This document shows positions 6,006-12,191 of a stretch of DNA of 12,630 nucleotides, piece by piece; positions within the stretch are counted from its first letter, which is position 1, and each line of letters begins with the position of its first letter. This stretch comes from Acidimicrobiia bacterium. GTDB taxonomy: Bacteria > Actinomycetota > Acidimicrobiia > IMCC26256 > PALSA-555. A model generated the notes under the pieces. That model saw only the letters and a program-made list of their open reading frames with translations, was not told the origin of the DNA and made no database searches. The stretch covers positions 1 to 12,630 of the forward strand of contig JALHSW010000367.1 of the NCBI GenBank assembly GCA_022865365.1. The letters are read 5' to 3'. The translations under genes and the position numbers were made by a program.

Positions 6006-7610
6006 ATGTCGAGGACGCATCGAGGCGGGATCACGGCGATCCTCGTGGTGTGTGCGCTGGGTTCAGCCGCGCTGACCGCGATCGCAGCACCGGCCGGTGC
6101 CGAACGGGCGGGGAAGCAGCCCCAGCGCGGTGGCTCCGCGACGTTCGGCCTCGAGGCCGAGACCACCGGCGGCTTCTGCCTCCCCTTCGCGACGATCGCG
6201 TCGTCGGGGAGCCAGGTGGTGAACGCGATCTACGACACGCTCGTCGTCCGCAACACCAAGGGTGAGTACGTGCCGTACCTGGCCAAGTCGGTGACCCCCA
6301 ACGCCGACTCCACGCAGTGGACCATCACGCTGAGGCCCGATGTGCAGTTCCACGACGGCACGCCGTTCGACGCCGCGGCGTTGAAGATCAACCTCGACAC
6401 CGACCGGGGTCTGAACTCGAGCTACCCGCCCGGCCTCGGTACGTTCGCGCTCAAGAACATCGCGAGCGTCGACGTCACCGGGCCACTCTCGGTCGTCGTG
6501 ACCACCAAGGTTCCCTGGATCGCGTTCGCGGCGTATCTCTCCCTGCCGATGGTCGCTCCCGCCCAGCTTGCAGACCCCGGGACGTGCGCGACGAACATGA
6601 TCGGCACCGGCCCGTTCGCGCTCGACGAGTGGCGCCAGAACGAGTCGCTCACCGTGAAGCGCAACCCCGACTACTGGCGCAAGGGGTTCCCGTACCTCGA
6701 CGAGATCGTGTTCCGTCCGATCACCGACGACCAGGCCCGGCTCAACGCGCTCACGAGCGGCGAGCTCGCCCTGATGACGACCTCGATCTCGAAGACCATC
6801 GCCGACCTCAAGGATGAAGCGGCGAACGGCGACATCAACCTGGTCGTGTCCGACAAGGGGGCAGAGACCGCCTACCTGCTGCTCAACAACTCGAAGGCCC
6901 CGTTCGACAACCTCGTCGCCCGCCGAGCCGTGGCCGCGGCCGCCGACCCGCGCCAGATCAATGAGATCCGCAACCAGGGCCTGAATGCGATCGCGACCGG
7001 TCCGTTCCCACCTGATCACCCCGCGTACGTCGCCAACAAGAACCCGCACCACGACCTGAAGCTCGCGAAGAAGCTGGCAACGGCGTACGAGGCCGAGCAC
7101 GGACAGCCGATCTCCTTCGAGTACCTCGCGAATCCCGACCCGGAGCAGGTGGCGATCGCGACCCTGATCAAGGAGCAGCAGGCCAAGGCCGGCATCGATG
7201 TGAGCATCCGGCTCGCCGATCAGTCGGCGGTCATCCAAGACATCCTCGCCGGCAACTTCACGAGCGTGGGCTCCCGGGGTTACCCCGGCGGCGACCCCGA
7301 CACCCAGTACTTCTGGTGGCACAGCGGCTCGCCGCTGAACTTCGGGCGGTTCAGCGACCCCGAGATCGACCGGATCCTCGACGAGGCGCGGTCCGAGCCC
7401 GACCAGGCCAAGCGGGTGAAGCTGTATCAGGACCTGAACCGGCGATTCGCCGAGCAGGTCTACAACCTCTGGAGCTGGTACTCGCTCTGGGCGGTGGCCT
7501 ACCAGCCGGACGTCAAGGGTGTCGCCGGTCCTCCGTTGCCCGACGGCGGCGGCCGCCAGGCCGTGCTGTTCAACGGCTTGGTTCCGGTGCTGGGGCTCTC
7601 GCGGACCTAG
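6006..7610 (+). CDS. ABC transporter solute-binding protein, family 5 (peptide/oligosaccharide type)
   Basis: A 534-residue extracellular solute-binding protein of the SBP_bac_5 (DppA/OppA/NikA) family at its usual length. Residues 1-32 form a Sec signal peptide (basic S-R-T-H-R, hydrophobic core, A-P-A-G-A cleavage region). Cys16 sits inside the core in LVVC and does not fit a lipobox, so the mature protein may be released or bound to partners instead of lipid-anchored. Family hallmarks are the early IYDTLV (75-80) and the signature YLAKSVTPNADSTQWTITLR, which begins at residue 91 and runs on into PDVQFHDGTPFDA. The C-terminal half contains the domain-II segment around GYPGGDPDTQYFWWHSGS. 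Family 5 proteins bind peptides, nickel, haem or oligosaccharides; the ligand is not decided by sequence. No permease or ATPase genes follow. An alpha-L-fucosidase gene starts 12 bp downstream, which hints at a fucosylated glycan ligand (inference). Confidence 0.93.
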   Translation: MSRTHRGGITAILVVCALGSAALTAIAAPAGAERAGKQPQRGGSATFGLEAETTGGFCLPFATIASSGSQVVNAIYDTLVVRNTKGEYVPYLAKSVTPNADSTQWTITLRPDVQFHDGTPFDAAALKINLDTDRGLNSSYPPGLGTFALKNIASVDVTGPLSVVVTTKVPWIAFAAYLSLPMVAPAQLADPGTCATNMIGTGPFALDEWRQNESLTVKRNPDYWRKGFPYLDEIVFRPITDDQARLNALTSGELALMTTSISKTIADLKDEAANGDINLVVSDKGAETAYLLLNNSKAPFDNLVARRAVAAAADPRQINEIRNQGLNAIATGPFPPDHPAYVANKNPHHDLKLAKKLATAYEAEHGQPISFEYLANPDPEQVAIATLIKEQQAKAGIDVSIRLADQSAVIQDILAGNFTSVGSRGYPGGDPDTQYFWWHSGSPLNFGRFSDPEIDRILDEARSEPDQAKRVKLYQDLNRRFAEQVYNLWSWYSLWAVAYQPDVKGVAGPPLPDGGGRQAVLFNGLVPVLGLSRT

Positions 7611-7622
7611 ATCCCTCGAGCC

Positions 7623-9095
7623 GTGGGCCGATCGCCAGTGGGCGGATCCAAGAACGTGAAGACGAGTGCCGCAGAGGCGCTGCGCGCGCACACGGCCCCC
7701 GAGTGGTGGCGGGACGCCAAGCTGGGCATCTTCATCCACTGGACGCCCGCTTCGATCCCCGCGTTCGCCCCCACCGGTCACGACATGGTGGAGCCGGACG
7801 CAGTGCGCGACCCACGCGGCTTCGCCGAGTCCCCGTACAGCGAGTGGTACGAGAACTCGATGAAGTTCCCCGGGAGCAGTGTCGCCCGGTTCCACGCGGC
7901 GACCTACGGAGAGAAGCCGTACGTTGAGTTCGGGCCGGAGTGGGAAGCCGGGCTCGCATCCTGGGATCCGGAGAGCTGGGCCATCCGCTTTGCCGCGACC
8001 GGAGCGCGTTACGTCGTGCTCGTGGCCAAGCACATGGAGGGCTACTGCCTCTGGCCGACGCGCGTTCCCAACCCTCGTCGCCCGAACTGGAACAGCTCAC
8101 GAGACGTGGTGGGGGAGCTGGCCGACGCGGTGCGCAACGCCGGGATGAGATTCGGCCTCTACTACTCCGGCGGGTTCGATTCGACGTGGAACGACCACTC
8201 CATCGGTTCCTTCGGCGACATCCCGTTGGCGGTGCCGCGCGGCGACTATCCCGCCTACGCCGCGGCCCAGGTCCGAGAGCTCATCGAGCGGTACCGACCC
8301 GACGTGCTCTGGAACGACATCTGCTGGCCCGCACCGAGCAGGGATCTCATCCCGTTGCTCACCGAGTACTACGCCGAGGTTCCCGAGGGGGTCATCAACG
8401 ACCGGTTCCTCTGTTGGTCTCCGCTCTGGAAGGCCGCCCGCTCGAAGCTCGTGCGACGCATCATCATCAACGCGGCGGCGAAGTCGGCTACGCGGGAGCG
8501 GGGCCTGGTGCCGCCGAAGCCGGAGTTCTTCGACGTTCGCACGCCGGAGTACACGACGTACGACGAGATCCAGACCACGCCCTGGGAATGCGTGCGGGGC
8601 ATGGATCACAGCTTCGGCCACAACCGGGCATCAGGTCCCGCGGACTTCATCACGCAGGAGGACCTGCTCTGGTCGCTGGCCGACATCGTCGCCAAGGGGG
8701 GCAACCTCCTCCTGAACGTCGGCCCCCGCGGGGAGGACGCCCAGATCCCGGAGCTCCAGGGCGAGCGACTCGAGTGGCTCGCGGAGCTCACCGGCCACGC
8801 CGGAGCGGCCCTGTTCGGTACCCGGCCGTGGCTGATCGCCGAAGGTGCGACCGAGGGTGGTGCCGAGATCCGCTACACCGCCGGCGCCGACACCGTTCAT
8901 GCCCTGGTGCGGGGTCCGGCCGAGCATCCCCGCTCGCTGCGGCTCTCGGACATCCGGGCCGCCACCGCGACCTCCGGTGGCCGAACCCTGGCCTGTCGCG
9001 CCGAACCGGACGGGACGGTGGTCGAGCTCGACGAAGCGCTCTCGCCGGTCGTTCCCGTCGCGATCTCCTTCCCGGACGCCACGCGCGCGCCATGA
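7623..9095 (+). CDS. GH29 alpha-L-fucosidase, cytoplasmic
   Basis: A 490-residue glycoside hydrolase family 29 protein with the (beta/alpha)8 catalytic barrel (about 25-390) and a C-terminal beta-sandwich (about 400-490). Compared with the T. maritima enzyme, visible parts are WWRDAKLGIFIHW (His39), the KHMEGYCLW strand (135-144), GLYYSGGF, the nucleophile Asp232 in VLWNDICWP, Arg261 in NDRF, the likely acid/base Glu322 in TPWECVRGM, and GGNLLLNVGPRG (359-370). The canonical KHHDG motif is KHMEG here, so one fucose-contacting histidine is Met138. The enzyme should release L-fucose from glycans by a retaining mechanism. There is no signal peptide, so substrates must be imported, which fits the solute-binding protein gene 12 bp upstream. 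GTG 7623 is taken as start without a clear Shine-Dalgarno; GTG 7656 (residue 12) is equally possible and leaves all homology intact. Confidence 0.92.
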   Translation: MGRSPVGGSKNVKTSAAEALRAHTAPEWWRDAKLGIFIHWTPASIPAFAPTGHDMVEPDAVRDPRGFAESPYSEWYENSMKFPGSSVARFHAATYGEKPYVEFGPEWEAGLASWDPESWAIRFAATGARYVVLVAKHMEGYCLWPTRVPNPRRPNWNSSRDVVGELADAVRNAGMRFGLYYSGGFDSTWNDHSIGSFGDIPLAVPRGDYPAYAAAQVRELIERYRPDVLWNDICWPAPSRDLIPLLTEYYAEVPEGVINDRFLCWSPLWKAARSKLVRRIIINAAAKSATRERGLVPPKPEFFDVRTPEYTTYDEIQTTPWECVRGMDHSFGHNRASGPADFITQEDLLWSLADIVAKGGNLLLNVGPRGEDAQIPELQGERLEWLAELTGHAGAALFGTRPWLIAEGATEGGAEIRYTAGADTVHALVRGPAEHPRSLRLSDIRAATATSGGRTLACRAEPDGTVVELDEALSPVVPVAISFPDATRAP

Positions 9096-9102
9096 TGCGT
9101 CG

Positions 9103-9561
9103 ATGCCGGTCGAGGAGGAGCACGCCCGCGACCGGATCGTCGACCGGATCGTCGAGCTGATCGGCGCGTACGCCGAGCGCCTCGACGCCGGCGATCTCGA
9201 CGGGGTCGCCGCACTGTTCGATCAGGGTACGTTCCGCTCGACGAGGGGTGGTGAGCCCCTCGTCGGGCGCGACGCCGTCCGCCGCCAGTACGACCCGGTG
9301 CTGCTCTACGACGACGCCACCCCCCGGACCAAGCACGTCCTCGCCAACATCGAGGTGGTGGTGGACGCCGACGCCGGCACTGCCACCTCGCGCTGCACCT
9401 TCACCGTGCTCCAACAAGCGCCCGGGGCTGGCCTGCGGGCCGTCCTCGCCGGCCGCTACCACGACCGCTTCGAACGGGGAGGCGACGGTTGGCACTTCGT
9501 CGAACGGGTCGTGCACCCGGACCTCGTGGGCGATCTGACCCGGCACATGGACCGACGGTGA
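9103..9561 (+). CDS. SnoaL/NTF2-like protein
   Basis: A 152-residue single-domain protein of the SnoaL-like (NTF2 cone) fold. It begins with the amphipathic helix typical of the family (RIVDRIVELIGAYAERLDAG, 11-30), then DLDGVAALF (31-39), FRSTRGGEPLVGRDAVRRQY with the usual G-R-D/E-A turn, and a beta-sheet including TKHVLANIEVVVDA (76-89) and AGRYHDRFERGGDGWHFVERVV. The T-K-H-V-L-A-N-I segment is typical of the group that includes dehydratase-, isomerase- and aromatic dioxygenase-small-subunit-like proteins. No substrate can be named. ATG 9103 is 7 bp after the fucosidase stop with no obvious Shine-Dalgarno, so it probably depends on coupled translation. Its TGA overlaps the GTG of the following kinase gene (GTGA, 9558-9561). 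The fold is confident, function unknown. Confidence 0.85.
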   Translation: MPVEEEHARDRIVDRIVELIGAYAERLDAGDLDGVAALFDQGTFRSTRGGEPLVGRDAVRRQYDPVLLYDDATPRTKHVLANIEVVVDADAGTATSRCTFTVLQQAPGAGLRAVLAGRYHDRFERGGDGWHFVERVVHPDLVGDLTRHMDRR

Positions 9562-10295
9562 TCGACGCGCCCGCGCGTCTCGCCGCGCTCGTCGAGAGTC
9601 GCAGTGCCGACGCGGGTGGCCCCGTGGTCGTGGGGATCGCGGGGTCCGTCGCCGCGGGCAAGACCACGCTCGCCCGGGCGCTGAGCATCGAGCTGGAGCG
9701 ACGCAACATCACCACGACCGTGGTCGGCACCGATGCGTTCCTCTTCTCGAACCGCGTGCTGTCGGAACGAGGGTTGATCGCCCGCAAGGGCTTCCCCGAG
9801 TCCTACGATGTGGTCGCGCTCCTGGCCTTCGTCGACGCGGTCCGGACCTCACGGGACGACGTGGCGATCCCGGTGTACTCGCACGAGACCTACGACATCG
9901 TGGCAGACGGCCGGGTGACCGTCCGTCCGGCCGACGTCGACGTCGTCGTGATCGAGGGAATCAACGCGCTGGGTGCCCTGGCCCACCGGCTCGACCTCGC
10001 GGTGTACATCGACGCGGCGGAAGAGGATCTGGCCCGCTGGTACGTGGCGCGCTTCCACGAGTTGTGCCGGCAGGCGCGCCGCGACCCGACCTCGTTCTAC
10101 CGGATGTTCGAGACGCTCGACGCCGAGCAGATCGAGGCGATCGCGCTCGAGACGTGGCGAACTGTGAACCTGGTCGTCCTGCGCGATCACGTGGCGCCCA
10201 CGCGTGCGCTCGCCGACATCGTCGTCGTGAAGGGTCCTGATCACGTGGTGCTCGAGCTGCGCGAGGATTCGCCACCCACGATCGAGGAGAGCTGA
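9558..10295 (+). CDS. P-loop kinase related to type I pantothenate kinase (short form)
   Basis: A 245-residue P-loop kinase of the PRK/URK/PANK class. Walker A is GIAGSVAAGKTT (26-37). Motifs specific to type I pantothenate kinase (CoaA) follow in order: GTDAFL (Asp59; usually TDGF), RGLIARKGFPESYD (71-84), PVYSHETYDIV (105-115, with the conserved Y-S-H), VVVIEGINAL (129-138), WYVARF (161-166), WRTVNL (200-205, Asn204) and PTRALADIVVVKGPDH (214-229). The expected reaction is ATP plus pantothenate to 4'-phosphopantothenate, the first step of CoA synthesis. It is much shorter than E. coli CoaA (316): about 75 residues before the P-loop are reduced to about 25. TDGF is changed to TDAF. It may therefore be a paralogue acting on another small alcohol or sugar. 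Start GTG 9558 overlaps the previous stop as GTGA; longer in-frame starts would lie inside the SnoaL-like gene. Confidence 0.82.
   Translation: MIDAPARLAALVESRSADAGGPVVVGIAGSVAAGKTTLARALSIELERRNITTTVVGTDAFLFSNRVLSERGLIARKGFPESYDVVALLAFVDAVRTSRDDVAIPVYSHETYDIVADGRVTVRPADVDVVVIEGINALGALAHRLDLAVYIDAAEEDLARWYVARFHELCRQARRDPTSFYRMFETLDAEQIEAIALETWRTVNLVVLRDHVAPTRALADIVVVKGPDHVVLELREDSPPTIEES
10284..10289 (+). promoter_or_regulatory. ribosome binding site of the maleylpyruvate-isomerase-like gene
   Basis: GAGGAG inside the last codons of the kinase gene lies 7 nt before GTG 10297. It supports that start one base after the kinase stop codon and shows tight operon packing. Confidence 0.75.
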
Positions 10296-10296
10296 C

Positions 10297-11109
10297 GTGT
10301 CCGACACTGATCTGGTCGTGCAGCTCGAGCAGGTGTGGGGCTCGATGGCCGAGCTCGGCGGGCAGCTGAGCGAGGCGGACTGGAAGCGCCCGACCGAGGT
10401 CCCGGGTTGGACCGTGCAGGACAACCTCACGCACATCGTCGGGATCGAACGGAGCCTCCTCGGCGAGCCGGCACCGGACCACGAGCTGCCCGGCGGCCTC
10501 CAGCACGTGAGGAACGAGATGGGTGTGCGCAACGAGGTCTTCGTCGACTCGCGCCGGGCGCTCGGCGGTGCGGAGGCGCTCGCGGAGTTCCGCGCGGTGA
10601 CCCGGCAGCGCCTCGCGGAGCTCGCGGGCTACGGGCCGGACGACTTCGCGCGGGAGTCGTGGACGCCGATGGGGCCCGGGACGATCCGTGATCTCCTCCC
10701 GTTCCGTGTGTTCGACTCCTGGGTCCACGAGCAGGACATGCGGCGCGCGGTCGACCGCCCCGGCAATCTCGACTCACCGGTCGCGGTTGTAGCGCTCGAT
10801 CGCATCGTGGGCTCGATGCCGTTCGTGGTGGGGAAGAAGGCGGGAGCCCCCGACGGGTCGACCGTCGTCTTCGAGCTTTCGGGTCCGCTCGGACGCACCG
10901 TTACCATCGGCATGGACGGCCGGGCGAGGCTCCTCGACCGCGCCCCCGACACGCCGACCGTGAGCATCGTCACCGACACCGAGACGTTCGCCCGGCTCGC
11001 CGTCGGGCGCCTCGACCCCGCGGTCACGATGGCCGCGGGGTTGGTGCACTTCGACGGTGACGAAGGCCTCGGTCGTAGCGTCGTGGAGGAGATGAACTTC
11101 CTCTTCTGA
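10297..11109 (+). CDS. maleylpyruvate isomerase N-terminal (DinB-like) family protein
   Basis: A 270-residue protein of the DinB/MDMPI superfamily. The N-terminal four-helix bundle (about 1-155) has the signatures PGWTVQDNLTHIVGIE (36-51) and FDSWVHEQDMRRA (139-151). Compared with the metal site of mycothiol-dependent maleylpyruvate isomerase (His52, Glu144, His148), the likely ligands are His46, Asp140 and His144, an Asp in place of Glu. The C-terminal part (about 160-270), containing VVFELSGPLGRTVTIGMDGRA and DTETFARLAVGRL, resembles the SCP2-like C-terminal region of these proteins. Members are divalent-metal, thiol-cofactor-linked enzymes, mostly uncharacterised, and are especially numerous in mycothiol-using actinobacteria. 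The substrate is unknown, and nothing nearby suggests gentisate breakdown. It is the last gene of the rightward operon, ending 45 bp before a strong hairpin shared with the convergent gene. Confidence 0.87.
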   Translation: MSDTDLVVQLEQVWGSMAELGGQLSEADWKRPTEVPGWTVQDNLTHIVGIERSLLGEPAPDHELPGGLQHVRNEMGVRNEVFVDSRRALGGAEALAEFRAVTRQRLAELAGYGPDDFARESWTPMGPGTIRDLLPFRVFDSWVHEQDMRRAVDRPGNLDSPVAVVALDRIVGSMPFVVGKKAGAPDGSTVVFELSGPLGRTVTIGMDGRARLLDRAPDTPTVSIVTDTETFARLAVGRLDPAVTMAAGLVHFDGDEGLGRSVVEEMNFLF

Positions 11110-11147
11110 CTCGCCCTCTGCTGAGTCGCCGCTCTCGGGCAGGTCCG

Positions 11148-11200
11148 GACGCGACGAGACCCGGGGCCTCTCGGCACCCGGGTCTCGGCTCCCCTGGGGC
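11148..11200. repeat. 53-bp direct repeat, copy 1 (3' block of the tandem genes)
   Basis: This segment is base-for-base identical to 12107-12159. Both copies lie just downstream of the stop codon of a - strand tandem gene and contain the same terminator hairpin plus a CCCCTGGGG palindrome. The identity outside the coding regions shows that the two genes were duplicated together with their terminators. Confidence 0.9.
11155..11187. terminator. bidirectional terminator hairpin between convergent genes
   Basis: CGAGACCCGGG (11155-11165) and CCCGGGTCTCG (11177-11187) are a perfect 11-bp inverted repeat. The loop contains a further GCC-TCTC-GGC stem, giving a long GC-rich hairpin. It lies 45 bp past the + strand isomerase-like gene and 47 bp past the - strand secreted-protein gene, so it can end both transcripts. 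There is no T-run on either side, which is usual for high-GC actinobacteria. Confidence 0.75.
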
Positions 11201-11234
11201 AGGGGGTGGGGGATCTCCGTTCCGGTGATCCGGC

Positions 11235-11996
11235 TCAGCCGTGGTCGCTGCCGGAATCCGAGCCGCCGCCTCCGCCGCTCCCGCTCCCCGAGTCGCCGGA
11301 GCTGTCGTCGGTGCCACCCGAATGACCGGATCCGCTCGATCCGGAGCCGCTCGATCCGGAGCCGCTCGATCCGGAACCGCTCGATCCGGGGCCGCTGTTC
11401 GATCCGGGGCCGCTGTTCGACCCGGGGCCGGGGCCGGAGCTGTCGTCCGGCGTGGGCGTCGGGACGGGCGGATTCGCTGCGGGAACGACGCCGCGCTGGC
11501 GGACGCGGATTCGGATCGCGCCGTCCTCGAACTCGGCGTCGAGACGCACGGTCATACCGGCGTTGACGAGCCGCACCTGGATCTCACCGGTCTCGGTCTC
11601 GGTCTTGACGACGGTCCAACCGGCCGCAGGGACGACGCTCACGATGCGCAGTGTCGTTCCGTCTCGGGCGATCGTGACCATGCCGGCGGGACCCGCGGCG
11701 AAGGTCGTGCCGACGCCGTCGGGGACGTCGGTGAGATCGACGAACTGGCGGGTCTCGATGCGGTCGCCATCGACACGCGTCTCGTCTGCCGGCGTGTCGT
11801 CGCCAAGGGTGCCGGGAGTCGTGGGAGGCATCGCGTCGGTGCCGCGCTCGGCGATGTCACGGGCACTGTCGAAGCCGGAGTCGTTCGACTCGAGCACGTC
11901 GACGCCCGTCGCCGCGCCGGCGATCGCGCCGACGCCGTGTTCGAGGGCACCGGCGATGCCACCGGCGAGCAGCTTGCGTTTCAGGGAGTCCTGCAT
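11235..11996 (-). CDS. tandem exported protein 1: unknown domain with Ser/Gly repeat tail
   Basis: A 253-residue protein of unknown function. ATG 11996 is fixed by AGGAGG 7 nt upstream and by identity with the second tandem gene. Residues 1-31 (M-Q-D-S-L-K-R-K then a Gly/Ala/Leu core ending A-G-A-A-T-G) resemble a signal peptide or membrane anchor, but Glu19-His20 interrupt the hydrophobic core. Residues 32-85 are acidic and probably flexible. Residues about 86-170 (QFVDLTDVPDGVGTTF through EFEDGAIRIRVRQRG) alternate beta-strand-like stretches and look like a small folded domain I do not recognise. From 171 there is a Pro/Thr linker, then low-complexity SGPGSN and SGSGS repeats and an acidic end S-D-S-G-S-D-H-G. 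The first 31 residues and the terminator are shared with the neighbouring gene, the rest is not. A secreted or wall-spanning protein is likely, but this is inference. Confidence 0.8.
   Translation of the reverse strand: MQDSLKRKLLAGGIAGALEHGVGAIAGAATGVDVLESNDSGFDSARDIAERGTDAMPPTTPGTLGDDTPADETRVDGDRIETRQFVDLTDVPDGVGTTFAAGPAGMVTIARDGTTLRIVSVVPAAGWTVVKTETETGEIQVRLVNAGMTVRLDAEFEDGAIRIRVRQRGVVPAANPPVPTPTPDDSSGPGPGSNSGPGSNSGPGSSGSGSSGSGSSGSGSSGSGHSGGTDDSSGDSGSGSGGGGGSDSGSDHG
11326..11427 (-). repeat. 15-bp and 18-bp tandem repeats encoding the Ser/Gly tail
   Basis: On the + strand CCGCTCGATCCGGA recurs at 11332, 11347, 11362 and 11377 (15-bp period, encoding SGSGS pentads on the - strand). This runs into two perfect copies of an 18-bp unit (11383-11400 and 11401-11418, encoding GPGSNS-type hexads) and a partial third. 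Periods are multiples of three, so copy-number changes keep the frame. Confidence 0.85.
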
Positions 11997-12000
11997 GTCG
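11904..12000. repeat. 97-bp direct repeat, copy 1 (5' block of tandem gene 1)
   Basis: This matches 12534-12630 at an offset of exactly 630 bp with four mismatches (11925, 11937, 11938, 11941). It covers 4 bp upstream of the start codon and the first 31 codons of the - strand gene. The second copy runs off the window, so the upstream limit of homology is unknown. Confidence 0.9.
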
Positions 12001-12003
12001 TTT

Positions 12004-12009
12004 CCTCCT
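12004..12009 (-). promoter_or_regulatory. ribosome binding site of tandem gene 1
   Basis: AGGAGG on the - strand, 7 nt before ATG 11996. It excludes the longer upstream in-frame start at 12092 and indicates strong translation. Confidence 0.85.
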
Positions 12010-12076
12010 GTGGGTTCGCAGAGGACACGCCGCACGGCGTCGCCGGGTTTGGTCGCGACGGTCGGCTGGTTCGTCG

Positions 12077-12102
12077 CCCGGCTTCGTGCCAAGAAGCCCG
12101 GG
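12077..12102 (-). other. hairpin in the leader region of tandem gene 1
   Basis: CCCGGCTTC (12077-12085) pairs with GAAGCC and GGG (12093-12102) with one bulged base and a 7-nt loop GTGCCAA. It lies just beyond the 12114-12146 terminator in the direction of - strand transcription and 81 bp before ATG 11996. It could be a second terminator stem or a leader structure. No promoter could be recognised with confidence in this 195-bp spacer. Confidence 0.4.
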
Positions 12103-12106
12103 GGAC

Positions 12107-12159
12107 GACGCGACGAGACCCGGGGCCTCTCGGCACCCGGGTCTCGGCTCCCCTGGGGC
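12107..12159. repeat. 53-bp direct repeat, copy 2 (3' block of the tandem genes)
   Basis: Identical to 11148-11200. It sits 33 bp after the stop codon of tandem gene 2 and carries the same hairpin and CCCCTGGGG palindrome. Together with the 5' block, this defines a duplicated unit with conserved ends. Confidence 0.9.
12114..12146 (-). terminator. terminator hairpin of tandem gene 2
   Basis: The same 11-bp perfect inverted repeat (CGAGACCCGGG / CCCGGGTCTCG) and inner GCC-TCTC-GGC stem as at 11155-11187. It lies 46 bp after the TGA of tandem gene 2 and before tandem gene 1, so each tandem gene is probably its own transcription unit. Confidence 0.7.
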
Positions 12160-12191
12160 TGGGGTGGGGAACGCCGTTGCTGCGATCTGGC

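Noticed and set aside
6063..8033. Long - strand open frame of 656 codons
   Set aside because: It spans opposite the solute-binding protein and fucosidase genes, both with clear family motifs; its own product shows none.
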